Positions 20,293 through 29,659 of a stretch of DNA of 64,000 nucleotides are shown piece by piece. The position numbers were made by a program, and so were the translations under genes. Source of the DNA: Colwellia sp. Arc7-635 (GTDB lineage: Bacteria > Pseudomonadota > Gammaproteobacteria > Enterobacterales > Alteromonadaceae). The notes beneath the pieces were generated by a model. It ran no database searches, was not told the DNA's origin, and saw only the letters and a program-made list of their open reading frames with translations. Within the stretch, counting starts at the first letter, position 1. The number at the start of each line of letters is the position of its first letter. Location of the stretch: the NCBI RefSeq assembly GCF_003971255.1, contig NZ_CP034660.1, forward strand, positions 4,030,001 through 4,094,000, in the 5' to 3' direction.

Positions 20293-21549
20293 TTACTTAT
20301 AAACAGGAAAACGTGCACAAAGTTCACTTACACCTGCTTGCACTTTAGCAATCACAGCGTCATTGTTAATATCGTCTAAAATATCACAAATCCAACCCGT
20401 AATAATTTGAGTTTCTTCAACACCAAAGCCACGACGCGTAATTGCTGGGGTACCTAAACGCAAGCCAGACGTTACAAACGGTGAACGTGGGTCATTCGGT
20501 ACAGAGTTTTTATTAACGGTGATATGAGCACGACCTAAGGCAGCATCAGCATCTTTACCGGTAATGTCTTTGTCAATTAGATCAAGTAGTAATAAATGGT
20601 TTTCAGTGCCATTTGATACAACTTTATAACCACGTTCTTGCAATACCGCCACCATAGCTTTGGCATTATCTAAAACATTTTGTTGATAAACTTTAAATTC
20701 AGGTGCTAACGCTTCTTTAAATGCTACCGCTTTAGCCGCGATAATGTGCATTAATGGGCCACCTTGGCCACCTGGGAATACAGCGCTATCTAGTTTTTTG
20801 TAAATTGCAGCATCGTCACAACCAGAAATAATTAATCCACCACGTGGGCCAGCTAATGTTTTATGAGTTGTTGTCGAAACTACGTGTGCGTGTGGTACTG
20901 GGTTTGGGTATAAACCAGCAGCAACTAAGCCTGCAACGTGAGCCATATCAACGAAGAAGTAAGCGTCAACTTTATCTGCGATTTCACGCATACGAGCCCA
21001 GTCAACAACGCCAGAGAATGCAGAAAAACCACCAATGATCATTTCTGGTTTATGCTCTAATGCTAAACGTTCTAATTCAACATAATCGATATCGCCCGTT
21101 TCAGGGTGTAAACCATATTGAATCGCTTCATATGACTTACCAGAAAAGTTTACATGTGAACCATGAGTTAAATGACCACCATGAGCCAAGCTCATACCGA
21201 GCACTTTGCCACCTGGAGAAACTAACGCTTGGAAAACAGCTGCGTTTGCTTGTGAACCTGCATGTGGTTGTACGTTAGCGTAAGTTGCACCAAATAACTC
21301 TTTTGCACGGTCAATCGCTAATTGCTCAGCAACATCAACATACTCACAACCACCGTAGTAACGCTTTCCAGGGTAACCTTCGGCATATTTGTTGGTCAAT
21401 TGTGAGCCCTGAGCTTCTAGTACACGTGGGCTACAGTAGTTTTCAGAAGCGATGAGTTCAATGTGTTCTTCTTGACGAACAACTTCATTACTCATTGCTT
21501 GATAAAGTTCTGGATCAAAGTCAGCAATATTCATATCACGTGTAAACAT
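20293..21549 (-). CDS. glyA: Serine hydroxymethyltransferase
   Basis: A 418-residue PLP enzyme that interconverts serine and glycine and loads one-carbon units on tetrahydrofolate. It opens [16 protein letters not shown] and contains [10 protein letters not shown] near residue 30 and [13 protein letters not shown]. The PLP lysine is in [14 protein letters not shown] (near residue 229). Full length. The gene is monocistronic with its own terminator. Upstream 21550-21840 (about 290 bases, AT-rich) should hold its promoter; I could not find a convincing PurR or MetR box there. Confidence 0.97.
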   Translation of the reverse strand: MFTRDMNIADFDPELYQAMSNEVVRQEEHIELIASENYCSPRVLEAQGSQLTNKYAEGYPGKRYYGGCEYVDVAEQLAIDRAKELFGATYANVQPHAGSQANAAVFQALVSPGGKVLGMSLAHGGHLTHGSHVNFSGKSYEAIQYGLHPETGDIDYVELERLALEHKPEMIIGGFSAFSGVVDWARMREIADKVDAYFFVDMAHVAGLVAAGLYPNPVPHAHVVSTTTHKTLAGPRGGLIISGCDDAAIYKKLDSAVFPGGQGGPLMHIIAAKAVAFKEALAPEFKVYQQNVLDNAKAMVAVLQERGYKVVSNGTENHLLLLDLIDKDITGKDADAALGRAHITVNKNSVPNDPRSPFVTSGLRLGTPAITRRGFGVEETQIITGWICDILDDINNDAVIAKVQAGVSELCARFPVYK

Positions 21550-21840
21550 GTTATATCCTCAAATAGTCTGCCATTAGCAATACTGGGGTTGGCATTAGTT
21601 CAAAAGTAATTGCGGCATATTTTGCCTGAACTCATAAGGGTTGTACACGGTAAACAGTGCTCTTTTAGTTCATTTTGCAATCAAATATATTTTGAAGTTA
21701 GTGCTAAAAGTTTTTAACACTAGCTTCAGTAAATAATCAGAACTAATATACTGGCTTAAAAACACAAAAACAACAAATTTAAAACGAAATAAGAAACAAA
21801 TAGCAAAATTAAATTCGAAATATAAAGCTGTAACCGTTCT

Positions 21841-22569
21841 TTATACTCGTTTTACTTGTAGAAGTTGTTGATATTCCTGCTGACGTTTTCTATGTAGGTA
21901 GCTAACGAAAAGGTACACGGCAAGGATAAAACCATTTACTACTAAGTAAACAGGTAAAACAGCTTTTTCACTTGTCTGGCTTTCACTATAGATAAACCAG
22001 TTAACCAAAGGAAGAAAAGGCAAAAGTGATATTTTAGTGATCCACATATACTTCATTGACGATTCACTACTAGCAATGGCATTTTCAATAGCTTTTTCTG
22101 GGCTATCACATAATTGTGACCATGTTGATACCCGAATTTTCGTTTCAAAATAGACAAAAATTATTGATAGTAAGCTACCAAGTCCCAAATAAATATTAGC
22201 AGCCTCCCCCCATACTCCATAAAGTAGGCCATAGAAAAAAGCAATAATTAACCCTAAGGTCGTGACAATATTTAACAGGAAGCAAAACTTTGCCCCATAG
22301 GTTCTTCGGCGTGTGCGTTTCATCAAAGCGATGATATCTGTTGTTGGTGTTGGCTGTGCCTGCCAATCTTGCGTTAACTCAGCCCATGTATCATCTAACA
22401 CTGAATTTGACTCAGAGCTAAGCTCTTTTTCTCGTTCAAGATTGGACTCTTCTTCGGGTTCAGCTCTCGGTTCTTTTTTTCGCATCATCAGTGTTGTTGT
22501 AGAAACACGTTTATCTCGTGTTTGATCACATTCAGTTGCCATCTTAATTTTATCGTATTCGTCGCTCAT
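21841..22569 (-). CDS. Membrane protein paired with ECF sigma factor, candidate anti-sigma
   Basis: A 242-residue protein with a cytoplasmic N-terminus of about 95 residues rich in Glu, Lys and Arg, then four predicted membrane helices (about residues 100-120, 125-145, 175-195, 205-225) and a basic C-terminus. It overlaps the sigma gene by four bases (ATGA at 22566-22569), so they are translationally coupled. That is the usual position of an anti-sigma factor. It lacks the HxxxCxxC zinc motif of classical ones, so the role is inferred from context. Alternatively it could be a sigma-linked envelope protein. Confidence 0.6.
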   Translation of the reverse strand: MSDEYDKIKMATECDQTRDKRVSTTTLMMRKKEPRAEPEEESNLEREKELSSESNSVLDDTWAELTQDWQAQPTPTTDIIALMKRTRRRTYGAKFCFLLNIVTTLGLIIAFFYGLLYGVWGEAANIYLGLGSLLSIIFVYFETKIRVSTWSQLCDSPEKAIENAIASSESSMKYMWITKISLLPFLPLVNWFIYSESQTSEKAVLPVYLVVNGFILAVYLFVSYLHRKRQQEYQQLLQVKRV

Positions 22570-23177
22570 ACTGCCTCCAACAATTGCATTAACGCAGTTT
22601 TTGCTCGTCCTAGCCTAACACCAACTAAATTTGTTGATATCGCAAGTACATCGGCGATATCTTGATAACTCATACCCTCAAGTGCCAAAGTGATGACTTG
22701 CTGCTGTTCAAGTTTTAATTTCCGGATCGCTTGTACAAGTCGTTGCTGTCTTTGATTTTGATCTAACGACTGATATGGCGTTGGTTGTGGGCAAATAGAC
22801 GTGTCACTTAAGCTTGATTGTTCATCATCAAGTGCAGAACTCGCTTGTTCTGTTTTCACTGTTTTAACTGCTTTAGCCACATGTGTAGCTAAAACATTAT
22901 GGGCGATTCTAGCGATAAAGGTTTTTACCGCGGCGTCAGCACGAAAGCTAGGTAAGGCACGCCATATATTTAATGCTATTTCTTGAAAAAGCTCTTCTTG
23001 AATAGCAGGCTTGGCCTCAAAACCATTAATAATATGGCGCAATAGTTTCTCGTACTCAGAAATCCAGTTAATAAATACGTCTTGATTGCTCAATGAATAA
23101 TCCAGTTGGTGTTTAGCTGTTTTAAAACAGTCTTCTCTTTGGATGGCTGATTTTACTGAGTTATACATTTTATACAA
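22566..23177 (-). CDS. ECF-type RNA polymerase sigma factor
   Basis: A 203-residue sigma-70 family protein. Region 2 spans about residues 45-105 (ELFQEIALNIWRALPSF, then FIARIAHNVLATHV). A variable linker follows, then region 4 at about 145-200 with the helix-turn-helix YQDIADVLAISTNLVGVRLGRAK. There is no region 1.1 or 3, as in extracytoplasmic-function sigma factors. It is followed by a coupled membrane gene that may hold it inactive. A 77-base imperfect palindrome (23193-23269) lies just upstream. The start could be the ATG at 23177 or the one three codons later. Confidence 0.85.
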   Translation of the reverse strand: MYKMYNSVKSAIQREDCFKTAKHQLDYSLSNQDVFINWISEYEKLLRHIINGFEAKPAIQEELFQEIALNIWRALPSFRADAAVKTFIARIAHNVLATHVAKAVKTVKTEQASSALDDEQSSLSDTSICPQPTPYQSLDQNQRQQRLVQAIRKLKLEQQQVITLALEGMSYQDIADVLAISTNLVGVRLGRAKTALMQLLEAV

Positions 23178-23192
23178 TCCCGTTGATAACCA

Positions 23193-23269
23193 ATACCAAG
23201 TTGATTAATGACTACTCACTGTCAAAACTCATGATAAAAAGTAGTCTGCTCAATTAATCAAGTTGGTAT
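23193..23269. repeat. 77-base imperfect palindrome between ABC permease and sigma gene
   Basis: The outer arms ATACCAAGTTGATTAAT and ATTAATCAAGTTGGTAT differ at one paired position, and inner ACTACT/AGTAGT segments also pair. The element sits between the permease stop (23316) and the sigma start (23177). It could be a MITE-like dispersed repeat or a transcript hairpin that separates the two gene groups. Confidence 0.7.
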
Positions 23270-23315
23270 CATTCCTTCGCGAATGCTGTCTGTTAAAATA
23301 ATTTACTTATTTCTT

Positions 23316-24479
23316 TTAGCTCAAAGACATAACAACTTTTTCTGACGTCAATCGTTTCGCTAAAATCAGCACTAAAGCCGCAGTTAAGCCTACAGTCGCA
23401 ACACTGGTAAATAACAATGCATTCCAGTCAATAGGCAAACCTTTGAAAACATCCTCCATTAATAACGACTGACCCGAAATAGGCATCCAATTTATCCATG
23501 CTGGCTTGTCATCCATCATCATCAAGGCAAAAGGTATAAAACTTGGCGCCATAATCAGCATTGTGACAGTAGATTGTGCTTCTTTAAAACTCTTAGCTTG
23601 AAAAGCAAAAAGTAATTGCAGTGATGCGGCCAGAAAACAAATCGGCACTAGCAACAACAATAAAATAGCAAAGGTACTTGCGTCGATACTAAAAGTTGCG
23701 CCTATTTTAGTGAGATCGACAAAGTTCATTGCAACTGAAGTAAGTACAAGCATCAAGATGATAGAAATAATTGAGATTGAGCTCGCACAACTCAATTTTG
23801 CTAACACTATTTTCAAGGTACTGACGGGCTGACACAAGAGCATTTCCAGAACATTACGCTCGCGCTCTCCTGCACTAGAGTCGATAGCGACAGGTAAGCC
23901 TGACATGAAGGCTGCCATCATTAAGTAAACCCCTAGAATGAGTGAGATCATCACCGCATTACTGCTAGGCAAGGAGGTATCTTGTTCAAGTAATTTAATC
24001 GGCTGCAATAATTTAATATCAACACCGCGTACCAAAAGCCGTTTATAACCAATACTCAGAGATTGCTCTCTAATAATATCTTTAATACGACGAATAGGAG
24101 CGGTTAACGATTTCTCGTTATAATCAGCACGTAGAGTTAGTTCAATTGGCCTACCTGCCGCCATATCGGCACTAAAGCTATCTGGAATGGTCAATTCAAT
24201 ATTACGCTCATTCCAGTTACGCTCTTCATCTTCAGGCACATCAGCAAAAGATAGAATGTTTTGATCTTTTAGCGCTTTAATTAATTTTGGCGCATGTTGC
24301 TCACCGGTATATTTTACATAAACAGCAGGGTTATCCACCGCCTCTTTAATCGCTACTTTTAACATAACCATGATCATGACAGGCATGAGTAACGCCATAC
24401 TCATTGCCACCATTAACGCACGTCTATCACGAAAAGCTTCTTTGAATTCTTTAACCATTAAGGCTTTCAATTGCATCAT
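23316..24479 (-). CDS. ABC-2 type transporter permease (NatB-like)
   Basis: A 387-residue inner-membrane permease. One helix lies near residues 22-44, followed by a large periplasmic domain (about 50-165) and then five or six helices (about 175-380). This is the layout of NatB/ABC-2 exporters. The SAGERERNVLEMLL segment near residue 205 is typical of that family and likely meets the ATPase. It overlaps the ATPase gene by four bases. The substrate is unknown; sodium export by NatAB is the best-known precedent. Confidence 0.82.
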   Translation of the reverse strand: MMQLKALMVKEFKEAFRDRRALMVAMSMALLMPVMIMVMLKVAIKEAVDNPAVYVKYTGEQHAPKLIKALKDQNILSFADVPEDEERNWNERNIELTIPDSFSADMAAGRPIELTLRADYNEKSLTAPIRRIKDIIREQSLSIGYKRLLVRGVDIKLLQPIKLLEQDTSLPSSNAVMISLILGVYLMMAAFMSGLPVAIDSSAGERERNVLEMLLCQPVSTLKIVLAKLSCASSISIISIILMLVLTSVAMNFVDLTKIGATFSIDASTFAILLLLLVPICFLAASLQLLFAFQAKSFKEAQSTVTMLIMAPSFIPFALMMMDDKPAWINWMPISGQSLLMEDVFKGLPIDWNALLFTSVATVGLTAALVLILAKRLTSEKVVMSLS

Positions 24480-25222
24480 GCGGCAACTCCTTCATCTGAG
24501 CCTATAAGTTTAACGAAGGCTTCTTCCAATAATTTCTCGCCAGCCAAATCGCATAACTCTTGCGGTGTGCCTTGGGCGGCTAACTTACCATTTGATACAA
24601 TGATCACACGATCACAAAGCGCGGCAACCTCTTGCATTACATGTGAAGAAAATAAAATGCAGTGACCTTTCTCTTTAAATTTAGCTAAATGATTACGCAA
24701 AATTCGTGTGCTCATTACATCTAAGCCACGTGTAGGTTCATCAAGCACAAAGTTTTGTGGTTGGTGCACTAATGCTTGAGCTAAGGTCACTTTCATACGC
24801 TGACCTTGAGAAAAACCAACGGTTTTACGGTGTGCTAATTCAGTCATTTCTAAATCATTAAGAATTTGTTCAATAGCGGCATGCTTATTAGCGCCGTGTA
24901 AACCATGTATGCTTGCAAAGTAGTCGATCTGCTCATAAGCAGTTAAACGTTCGTATAAACCGAACTTATCTGGAAATATACCTAATAGCTTTCTCGCCTT
25001 AATCGGCTCTTCTGTCACTTTAATACCATCAATGGTCGCATAACCTTCATCAGCACGAAGTAAACCATAAAGTGTTCTCAAACAGGTGGTTTTACCAGCG
25101 CCATTAGGGCCTAAAATGCCAGTGATTTCGCCATCTTTTGCAGTGAACGACAAGCCATCAAGCGCTTTAACGGTATTTTTTTTGCTAACGAAACTTTTAT
25201 GTAAATTATTAACTTCAATCAT
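24476..25222 (-). CDS. ABC transporter ATP-binding protein (NatA-like)
   Basis: A 248-residue cytoplasmic ATPase: Walker A GPNGAGKTT (near residue 38), signature-like FSQGQRMKV (near residue 138) instead of the classical LSGGQ, Walker B with LDEPTRGLD, and a switch His in LFSSH. It powers the adjacent ABC-2 permease. It lies three bases after the alpha/beta hydrolase stop, so all three genes appear to form one operon. Confidence 0.88.
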   Translation of the reverse strand: MIEVNNLHKSFVSKKNTVKALDGLSFTAKDGEITGILGPNGAGKTTCLRTLYGLLRADEGYATIDGIKVTEEPIKARKLLGIFPDKFGLYERLTAYEQIDYFASIHGLHGANKHAAIEQILNDLEMTELAHRKTVGFSQGQRMKVTLAQALVHQPQNFVLDEPTRGLDVMSTRILRNHLAKFKEKGHCILFSSHVMQEVAALCDRVIIVSNGKLAAQGTPQELCDLAGEKLLEEAFVKLIGSDEGVAA

Positions 25223-25225
25223 GAT

Positions 25226-26733
25226 TTATTCCTTTGCCGCTGCTGGCATAACACTAGAGGTTACTTTTGGTGCCATCGCACCATTTAAACCCACCATAAA
25301 TGATGCATCAGGGATTTCTGCTAGGCATGACTCATCAAGTTCATTTGGTATTTGCTTTTCTAAAAATTCATTAACAATTTTTATCCCACAAACTGTCGAC
25401 GCAACAATATGTGCGTTGTTTTTAGAAATGATATGGTGACTATTAGGCAAGTTTGCATGAGATTTTTCGCCATTACTTGCCGGTGTAACTGGATCTAATT
25501 GACCTGACAAAATAAGCGTTGGAATATCAGCATTAACCGTTTGATAAAAATCTTCACTCGGTTGATATTTTGGCCAAGCAGCACAAGCTCTTCCAACCAT
25601 CTCTAAGCTCATGCCTTTAGCAAAATTGTTATCCGCATCAGCGGCTTTCATTTCTGCCGATATTCTTGGGTAGTCTTCATTACAGACAATATTAAAATGC
25701 AGTCCAACGTAAATCCCCATACCCCTTCACTTTGAGCAATAAGACCAGCGAGTGGTTTATAGTCGCCCAAATATGCTTGATGAATGAGTAACGGTATTAA
25801 ACTACGTGTTTGCATCGAATATAATTGCATTTGCACTGCTGAGATAAACTTGTCTTTGCTGATAACAAATTCAATATTACTGCCTAACCTTGGGTGCGCA
25901 ATTTCTACTTTCGCAGGGCTCAGTGATAACCGAGCACTAATGGCCGCAAACTCTTTTGCCACATCAGGGTATTGCTGTGCACAAAAACTATCCGCTTGAC
26001 AGTTTTCAATTAACTTGACGAATGATTGCTCGACACTTTTACCAAATAAACCGATGGGCACTTCAATTGGCCCAACACTATCAAGCACAACACTCTTCAA
26101 AGATGCAGGGAACATACGCATATAAACTAATCCGGCACGTGTACCATAAGAGCCACCATAGATATGCACTTGTTCGTGACCTAGCGCTTCACGGACGGCG
26201 TCGAAATCTCGAATAGAGTTTTCTGAGCTATATTGACTAAGATCGCCACTAAGTTGCGCTAAACATTCTTCGATATCTGTTGCTGAAAAGTCCTCAGGCA
26301 TACTGCTGTAGGGATCAATTTCGATTGAATCTTCGCACTGTAATGGATTTGATTTTCCAGTGCCTCGCTGATCGATAAGGATCAAATCACGCGTTTTTCT
26401 AATTTCGCTAAAACCGGTATAAATTTGTGCAGAAAGCTCGGCAGCGGCTTGACCTGGCCCGCCAGCTAAAAACATTAATGGTAGTTTTTCTTTGCTGTTA
26501 TCTATTGCCGGTAATACAACAAAATTAATATCAATTTTAACGCCATCGGGGTTTGCATAATTTTCTGGGGTTGAATAGGTACCACACTGCACTTGCTGTC
26601 TAATGCCTTTTATGTGGCAATCTTCTAAACTCAGCTGTTGTTTTAAAATATCTTCAGCTATGGCGCTATTGCTAAGACTAACGGCTGCAATGAGTAAGTT
26701 TGCTTTAAATAAACTTTTCCAATTTATTTTCAT
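25226..26733 (-). pseudogene. Secreted alpha/beta hydrolase (TAP-like peptidase), one-base frameshift
   Basis: Two overlapping frames together make one protein of about 502 residues. The N-terminal part (frame starting 26733) has a signal peptide ending SNSAIA, an oxyanion region LAGGPGQAA, and the nucleophile elbow GGSYGTRAG. The C-terminal part (frame ending 25226) has the acid residue in SGQLDPVTP and the His in KNNAHIV. Family continuity (SEGVWG then IYVGLHFN) requires a frame change near 25712-25722, where two G4 runs lie; adding one G restores the frame. The catalytic triad is split across the break, so the gene as sequenced is inactive unless this is a sequencing error. It probably cleaved N-terminal residues from peptides in the periplasm. 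Confidence 0.8.
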
Positions 26734-27087
26734 TTTATCCTCCTTTTAAAATATGACTGCTTAGTCTTATTATTTACAAATTTATTACATTTTTTTTAAA
26801 ATAAAAATTTAATACGATTACATGATGAAAAATATCGTAATGTTAAGAATAAAATTACTATTAATAAAAACTACTATTTTGGTTAACGGCTCTGCTTTAA
26901 TTTAATATCGATTTAGTGCGTTAAAATTCAGCTAAATTTTATAGCATTTATGATGGCATTAAAAAAAAACTGCTATCAGCTAAAAAAATGTTCAATTGCA
27001 CTAAATAACGGAATTAATCATTCACATAGTCGTAAAATAACGATAGAGTCTGTTATAGGTATTATTCGCCAAATAAGAGGATGACTG
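26734..27087. other. Divergent promoter region
   Basis: About 350 very AT-rich bases between the leftward hydrolase operon and the rightward EF-hand gene. It must carry both promoters. No reading frame, RNA gene or clear operator is seen. Confidence 0.45.
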
Positions 27088-27306
27088 ATGGAATTAAATC
27101 AGTGGGTAGATGAGCTGTTTGAAGTGTTTGATGAAGACAAAGATGGAGTCATCAATAGAAGTGAGTTTGTCGAATTGATTGACTGTTTATTACAAGATAA
27201 AGGCATTCGTATGTGTGAAACCATATTTAATCGCTTTGACAAAAATCACGACAACTCAATTTCTAAAGATGAGTTACGTGAAATGGTTATTGATCTCGCA
27301 TTATAA
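27088..27306 (+). CDS. Small EF-hand calcium-binding protein
   Basis: A 72-residue acidic protein with two EF-hand loops. The first is DEDKDGVINRSEF (residues about 12-24), with Asp, Asp, Asp, Val/Ile and Glu at the ligand positions. The second is DKNHDNSISKDEL (about 49-61). There is no signal peptide, so it is probably cytoplasmic. AGAGG lies seven bases upstream of the ATG. Bacterial proteins of this calmodulin-like type are suspected calcium sensors or buffers, but its partner is unknown. A strong terminator follows (27321-27361). Confidence 0.8.
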   Translation: MELNQWVDELFEVFDEDKDGVINRSEFVELIDCLLQDKGIRMCETIFNRFDKNHDNSISKDELREMVIDLAL

Positions 27307-27320
27307 TTAGCTTTATTTTT

Positions 27321-27361
27321 CTTGCGCTTGTAAGTCGCTCGGCTATACAAGCGCAAGTTTT
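27321..27361 (+). terminator. Rho-independent terminator of EF-hand gene
   Basis: CTTGCGCTTGTA (27321-27332) pairs perfectly with TACAAGCGCAAG (27346-27357), followed by TTTT. Confidence 0.8.
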
Positions 27362-27366
27362 AGTAC

Positions 27367-27389
27367 TGCTCTATTTTATAAATAGAGCA
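27367..27389. repeat. Second perfect hairpin behind the EF-hand terminator
   Basis: TGCTCTATTT and AAATAGAGCA are perfect ten-base arms around TAT. It may be a back-up terminator or a processing stem. Confidence 0.55.
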
Positions 27390-27786
27390 AGATTTATTTA
27401 CATTTCAAAACACCAACAAACCATATCTTCAAGCAAATATTTGCTGACATTAACACCAACCAACAGCTTGTTACCTTACACTTATCGTTACTTATTTAAC
27501 TATCGTCACTTTCAGCACAACTAGCTAAATGACAAAAGCTAAAAGCACTTCGTAAAATAGTATTTATAGATAACATGTCAAATTAATAACTGAAGTTAAA
27601 GTTAAGTAAAAATTAGTAAGCTAAAGACAATAGCCGCACTTAATACCATAGGTCTAACCACTCGTGTCAGTTACAGTGCTAAATGTACAAGTTCGTAAAG
27701 ATGAGGTGTTCACCCGACAAAGGTCAGACCTCTAGTATTGCCACTTTCATTTTGCTATCATGCTCAGCGTACAGTTGTACACTGAA

Positions 27787-28437
27787 ATGGGAATATATAA
27801 CGTGAGAACTCAAGATTACGGCTTAGCAGAAGAAATTGTCAATGCAGTCAGCCATGGATTAGCAGCATTACTTAGCGTTGCAGGCTTAACCCTGCTAGTA
27901 ACTTTAGCTTGGTTACAAGCTGACATACCCAAAGTGATCAGCTTTAGCATTTATGGTGCTAGCCTTGTTTTGCTATTTAGTGCATCAACACTTTATCATG
28001 CGCTAATACATGAAAAAGCTAAGAAAGTATTTAAGTTACTCGACCATTGCGCTATCTATTTATTGATCGCAGGCACATATACACCGCTAATGTTAGTCAC
28101 TTTAGGTGATGATATCGGCCCAACAATGCTGACTATTATCTGGGGCTTAGCGCTACTCGGTATTGCCTTTAAAATAAAGTTTGGCAATAAATATAAAAAG
28201 CTATCACTGGCGACTTATTTAGGTCTAGGTTTTATCTCACTAACTATCATACATAAACTGAATGAAAACCTGGCCTATGAAGGTATGGTACTGCTCGGTT
28301 TGGGAGGTATTATTTACGGGTTAGGGACTATTTTTTATGTTAGAAAAGATAAAAAGTATAGCCATGCTATTTGGCATATATTTGTATTTTCTGCGGCACT
28401 TTGCCACTTTTTCATGATGTTTTTCTACGTACTTTAA
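27787..28437 (+). CDS. Hemolysin III family (PAQR-like) membrane protein
   Basis: An integral membrane protein of seven predicted helices in the YqfA/hemolysin III family, related to PAQR receptors and ceramidase-like hydrolases. Conserved marks are VSHGLAA (near the N-terminus), SASTLYHAL (the Ser and His expected of the metal site), LLDHCAIYLLIAGTYTP, and the late HAIWHIFVFSAALCHF with two more His. Its physiological role in bacteria is unclear. I chose the ATG at 27787 because homologues begin shortly before the GLAEEI segment. An ATG at 27760 and a GTG at 27802 are alternatives. Confidence 0.85.
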   Translation: MGIYNVRTQDYGLAEEIVNAVSHGLAALLSVAGLTLLVTLAWLQADIPKVISFSIYGASLVLLFSASTLYHALIHEKAKKVFKLLDHCAIYLLIAGTYTPLMLVTLGDDIGPTMLTIIWGLALLGIAFKIKFGNKYKKLSLATYLGLGFISLTIIHKLNENLAYEGMVLLGLGGIIYGLGTIFYVRKDKKYSHAIWHIFVFSAALCHFFMMFFYVL

Positions 28438-28442
28438 ATGAC

Positions 28443-28472
28443 TGAAAGCTAATGCAAGGAAGTCAGCTTTCA
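28443..28472. terminator. Probable terminator between convergent genes
   Basis: TGAAAGCT pairs with AGCTTTCA, in the 66-base gap between the hemolysin III gene and the aminotransferase gene. The T tail is weak. Confidence 0.4.
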
Positions 28473-28503
28473 ATTATGTTTTTAGTTTTTACTATTTAAA
28501 TCT

Positions 28504-29652
28504 TCAAGTGTTACTGCAGCTATTTGCTAACAAATACGCTTCAAACTTCTCTAAGGTTATCGCAAAACGCTTTTGTCCTAAGCCTAGACGAAAGTAATTA
28601 CCTGAATGGCCGAAAAGCTCGCTAGGTAATGCCAAGATGCCACTCTGCTTTGTTAGTGTTTGTGACCACAACACCATCGATGTGATATTTTTAATCTCGA
28701 CAAGTGCAAGGATCCCAGCTTGAGGCGGTTGCCAGTTCAGTTTTTCTGGATGACGAGCAACAAGGGCCGAAAAAAGCGCAATATTGTCGGTTATAATTTT
28801 ATTGTTTTTCGATAGAATTTCTTGGTTATTTTCTAACGCAATACACGCTAACTTTTCATCAACTTTAGAGCAACAAATAGAATTAACCGCTTTAATTGCC
28901 ACTAAGCTTTGCAGTAAAACCTGATCAGGTGTTATCGCCCAGCCGATACGAATACCGGCTAAACCTAAGCTTTTTGACATAACGCCAACCACAATGCTTT
29001 TTGCGTAATCTAAATAACGATGGGCCAACGGCAATTGCTGATAATTACTGGCTTGTGAAACGTCATCACTCAACAAGTAACAGTTATAATGCTCGGCAAG
29101 CTGCAATATTTCGTCAGCCAATGCCGTATCAATAATAGCCCCTGTTGGGTTATGCGGAGAGTTCAGCACAATCAATTGGGTTTTCTCATTCACCACTTGC
29201 TTAAAGTCAGTAATATCCACTTGCCAATGATTATCAGCACTAAGCGCTATTTCCCTAACAATAACCCCCATAGATTCAGCCATTCTAACTAAAGAAGGAT
29301 AACTCGGCGTTATGACAACTATCTCGTCACCAGCACTTAATAGCGCTTGATAAATTGCCGACAACGCCTCTTGTGCGCCACAAAATGTTACCGCAGCATC
29401 AGCACCCAGTTGTTGCTGATGACAATTTAAAGCTTGATGAAAATCAACAATCGCCTGTCGCAACGCAATATCACCTTGCACAGGTGAATACTCTAAAAGC
29501 GTATCGCCAATGTCGCCTAGCTCACATTTAGCAAGCTGGCACAGCTCTGTTACTGTCAGCGCTTGTGCCGTTGAATCACTCAAATTGTACTCAACATAAC
29601 TGGCTAAGCTTTGGCTGTAAGCTATGTGTTTAGGTAAAGGATATTTCGGCAT
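28504..29652 (-). CDS. PLP-dependent aminotransferase-fold enzyme, probable 5-histidylcysteine sulfoxide lyase
   Basis: A 382-residue class I/II fold-type-I PLP enzyme. Visible marks are FCGAQEAL (phosphate-binding turn, near residue 91), NSPHNPTGAI (near residue 165), LLSDDVS (Asp to pyridine N) and the Schiff-base lysine in VMSKSLGLAGIRIG (near residue 230). It starts seven bases after the ovoA stop. Ovothiol synthesis needs a PLP lyase (OvoB) to cut the C-S bond in the OvoA product, so OvoB is the likely role. The fold alone would also allow an ordinary aminotransferase. Confidence 0.75.
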   Translation of the reverse strand: MPKYPLPKHIAYSQSLASYVEYNLSDSTAQALTVTELCQLAKCELGDIGDTLLEYSPVQGDIALRQAIVDFHQALNCHQQQLGADAAVTFCGAQEALSAIYQALLSAGDEIVVITPSYPSLVRMAESMGVIVREIALSADNHWQVDITDFKQVVNEKTQLIVLNSPHNPTGAIIDTALADEILQLAEHYNCYLLSDDVSQASNYQQLPLAHRYLDYAKSIVVGVMSKSLGLAGIRIGWAITPDQVLLQSLVAIKAVNSICCSKVDEKLACIALENNQEILSKNNKIITDNIALFSALVARHPEKLNWQPPQAGILALVEIKNITSMVLWSQTLTKQSGILALPSELFGHSGNYFRLGLGQKRFAITLEKFEAYLLANSCSNT

Positions 29653-29659
29653 AAGTCAG

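Larger units (their letters stand above)
27307..27786. other. Intergenic region upstream of the hemolysin III gene
   Basis: About 480 bases. Its left end has two consecutive hairpins (27321-27361 and 27367-27389). The remainder is AT-rich with no credible gene. It also contains the promoter for the hemolysin III family gene. Confidence 0.45.
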
